Shown: one piece after another, positions 4,687 through 5,783 of the stretch | Numbering within the stretch: the first letter of the stretch is position 1 | How the letters are laid out: the number at the start of each line of letters is the position of its first letter | From: Candidatus Dormiibacterota bacterium | GTDB lineage: Bacteria > Chloroflexota > Dormibacteria > Aeolococcales > Bog-877 | Length of the DNA stretch: 5,783 nt | Reading direction: 5' to 3' | NCBI GenBank assembly: GCA_003135035.1 | Contig: PLDE01000053.1 | Span: 12,968 to 18,750 of the forward strand | The notes under the pieces: generated by a model | Told to the model about the DNA's origin: nothing | What the model saw: the letters and a program-made list of their open reading frames with translations, nothing else | Databases searched by the model: none | Translations under genes and position numbers: made by a program

Positions 4687-5783
4687 TCAGATGTAGTGGT
4701 AGCCCTCTGGAAGGGGTCGGGGCGCCTCGGGACCGACATAGATGGCTGACGGCCGGATCAACTTGTTGTGGGACGCCTGCTCGCAGATGGCCGCGGTCCA
4801 ACCCACCGTCCGGCTGCTCGCGAAGGTCGGCGTGAACATGTCGCGGGGGATGCCCGCCGTGTTCATCACCACTCCCGCATAAAACTCCACGTTGGTGTAG
4901 AGCCGACGACCAGGCTTCAGTTCGTTCAGCACCTTGAGCGCCGTCTCCTCGACATGTTGCGCAAACACCGCCTGCTTGCCCCCTAGCTCAAGCGCCACCT
5001 CACGAAGCAGCGTGGAGCGGGGATCATCGGTCTTGTAGACGCGGTGTCCGAAGCCCATCAACCGTTCTCCCGACATGACCTTCTCACGGAGATAGTCGTA
5101 AGCGCGGTCCTCGGTGCCGATCTCATCGAGGGTGTGGAGAGCGCGCGAGGGAGCCCCGCCATGGAGAGGGCCAGACAGGGCACCGATGGCGCCGACCAAG
5201 GCGGAACCCATATCCGCTCCCGTCGAGGCGATCACTCGGGCCGTGAAGGTGGAGGCGTTAAAGCCATGATCCATGGTCAAAATCAGGTACTTTTCAACGG
5301 CGCGGGCGTGCTCTTGGTCCGGTCGCTGACCGGTCAGCATTTGCAGGTACGACGCGGCAAAGTCCAAGTCCGAATCCGCCGGCACCGGCTCCAAACCTTG
5401 ATGGGCTCGGTACAGGCCGGTAAGCAGAACCGGCACCAAGGCGGTCATGCGCACCGCTTGCTGGCGAACTTCGTCAGCAGAAATATCCATGATTGGCTGG
5501 AGTCCGATGGCACTGGTAGTCAGGGAGACGGCGGTGCGCAAGGCATCTAGCGGCACAAAGGGGTCGATCCCGGCAATCTCTGGCAGTAGCCTCAGAACTT
5601 GATCCGGAAGGGTGCGCAGTTGGGCCGTTTCCCTACGGAACTTCTTGGTCTGAACGGGATCCGGTAGCTCGCCATGGATCAAGAGGTACCAGGCCTGCTC
5701 AAAAGAGCACTCCGCTGCCAATACGGCAGCGTTGTACCCGCGGTAATGAAAGAAGCCTTCCTCGCCCCTAACGTCGCCAATGG
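4687..5783 (-). CDS. gltA: Citrate synthase (or 2-methylcitrate synthase), N-terminus beyond the right edge
   Basis: It condenses acetyl-CoA with oxaloacetate to citrate, the entry to the TCA cycle. About 364 codons are present. The frame stays open through the right edge, where GEEGFFHYRGYN, the usual N-terminal (E/G)xxxxRYRGY region of the family, is read; perhaps 10-20 residues are missing, so the TTG at 5721 is not the start. The three catalytic histidine regions are intact: DHGFNAST (His at 5268-5266), SGPLHGGAP (His at 5163-5161) and GFGHRVYK (His at 5046-5044). In the fourth catalytic segment, NVEFYAG, Glu (codon 4887-4885) stands where many citrate synthases have Asp (NVDFYSG). The size and this variant fit the short CitA-like/type II dimeric branch common in actinobacteria, which also includes methylcitrate synthases. 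No prp genes are adjacent. It converges on the exported-protein gene, with a hairpin between them. Family certain; citrate versus 2-methylcitrate not settled. Confidence 0.93.
   Translation of the reverse strand, partial: IGDVRGEEGFFHYRGYNAAVLAAECSFEQAWYLLIHGELPDPVQTKKFRRETAQLRTLPDQVLRLLPEIAGIDPFVPLDALRTAVSLTTSAIGLQPIMDISADEVRQQAVRMTALVPVLLTGLYRAHQGLEPVPADSDLDFAASYLQMLTGQRPDQEHARAVEKYLILTMDHGFNASTFTARVIASTGADMGSALVGAIGALSGPLHGGAPSRALHTLDEIGTEDRAYDYLREKVMSGERLMGFGHRVYKTDDPRSTLLREVALELGGKQAVFAQHVEETALKVLNELKPGRRLYTNVEFYAGVVMNTAGIPRDMFTPTFASSRTVGWTAAICEQASHNKLIRPSAIYVGPEAPRPLPEGYHYI

Noticed and set aside
5044..5550. 168-codon rightward frame inside citrate synthase
   Set aside because: It is the opposite strand of the citrate synthase catalytic core; the translation shows no protein family features.
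1..5783. CRISPR array, tRNA/rRNA, insertion sequence or attachment site
   Set aside because: I looked for regularly spaced repeats, tRNA-like cloverleaf ends, transposase motifs and terminal inverted repeats and saw none; the gaps are too short and the genes are housekeeping in type.

Overview
The window is high-GC bacterial chromosome with tightly packed genes and no mobile element, CRISPR array or RNA gene that I can see. Gene content (a ferredoxin-dependent 2-oxoacid oxidoreductase with fused gamma-alpha subunit, a short citrate synthase with an NVEFYAG active-site segment, GTG/TTG starts, a small Sec-exported protein with a Pro/Ser/Thr linker) suggests an actinobacterium or a related high-GC Terrabacteria lineage such as Dormibacterota. 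This is inference from style and family resemblance only.

Layout. Positions 1-1026 carry a leftward pair: a DUF72/YecE protein (130-1026), followed after a 1-nt gap by the N-terminus of a DedA-family membrane protein that runs off the left edge (1-128). An intergenic gap of about 137 bp separates these from a divergent rightward pair, korA (1164-3005) and korB (3005-4036), which overlap by one base (TGATG). Together they encode a complete two-subunit 2-oxoacid:ferredoxin oxidoreductase, most likely for 2-oxoglutarate. A 129-bp gap with several structured elements follows: a hairpin after korB, an 11-bp-period direct repeat, and a long-range stem that covers a ribosome binding site. It precedes a small exported protein of unknown function (4166-4594). 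A strong hairpin (4635-4670) lies between that gene and a convergent citrate synthase (4687 to beyond 5783), whose N-terminus lies off the right edge.

How they may work together. Citrate synthase and KorAB are both TCA-cycle enzymes: one makes citrate from acetyl-CoA and oxaloacetate, the other interconverts 2-oxoglutarate and succinyl-CoA using ferredoxin instead of NAD. They are on opposite strands, so the link is proximity and not an operon. The YecE/DedA pair has no visible metabolic link to them. I did not find a clearly new multi-gene system. The least explained parts are the exported protein and the structured leader in front of it.
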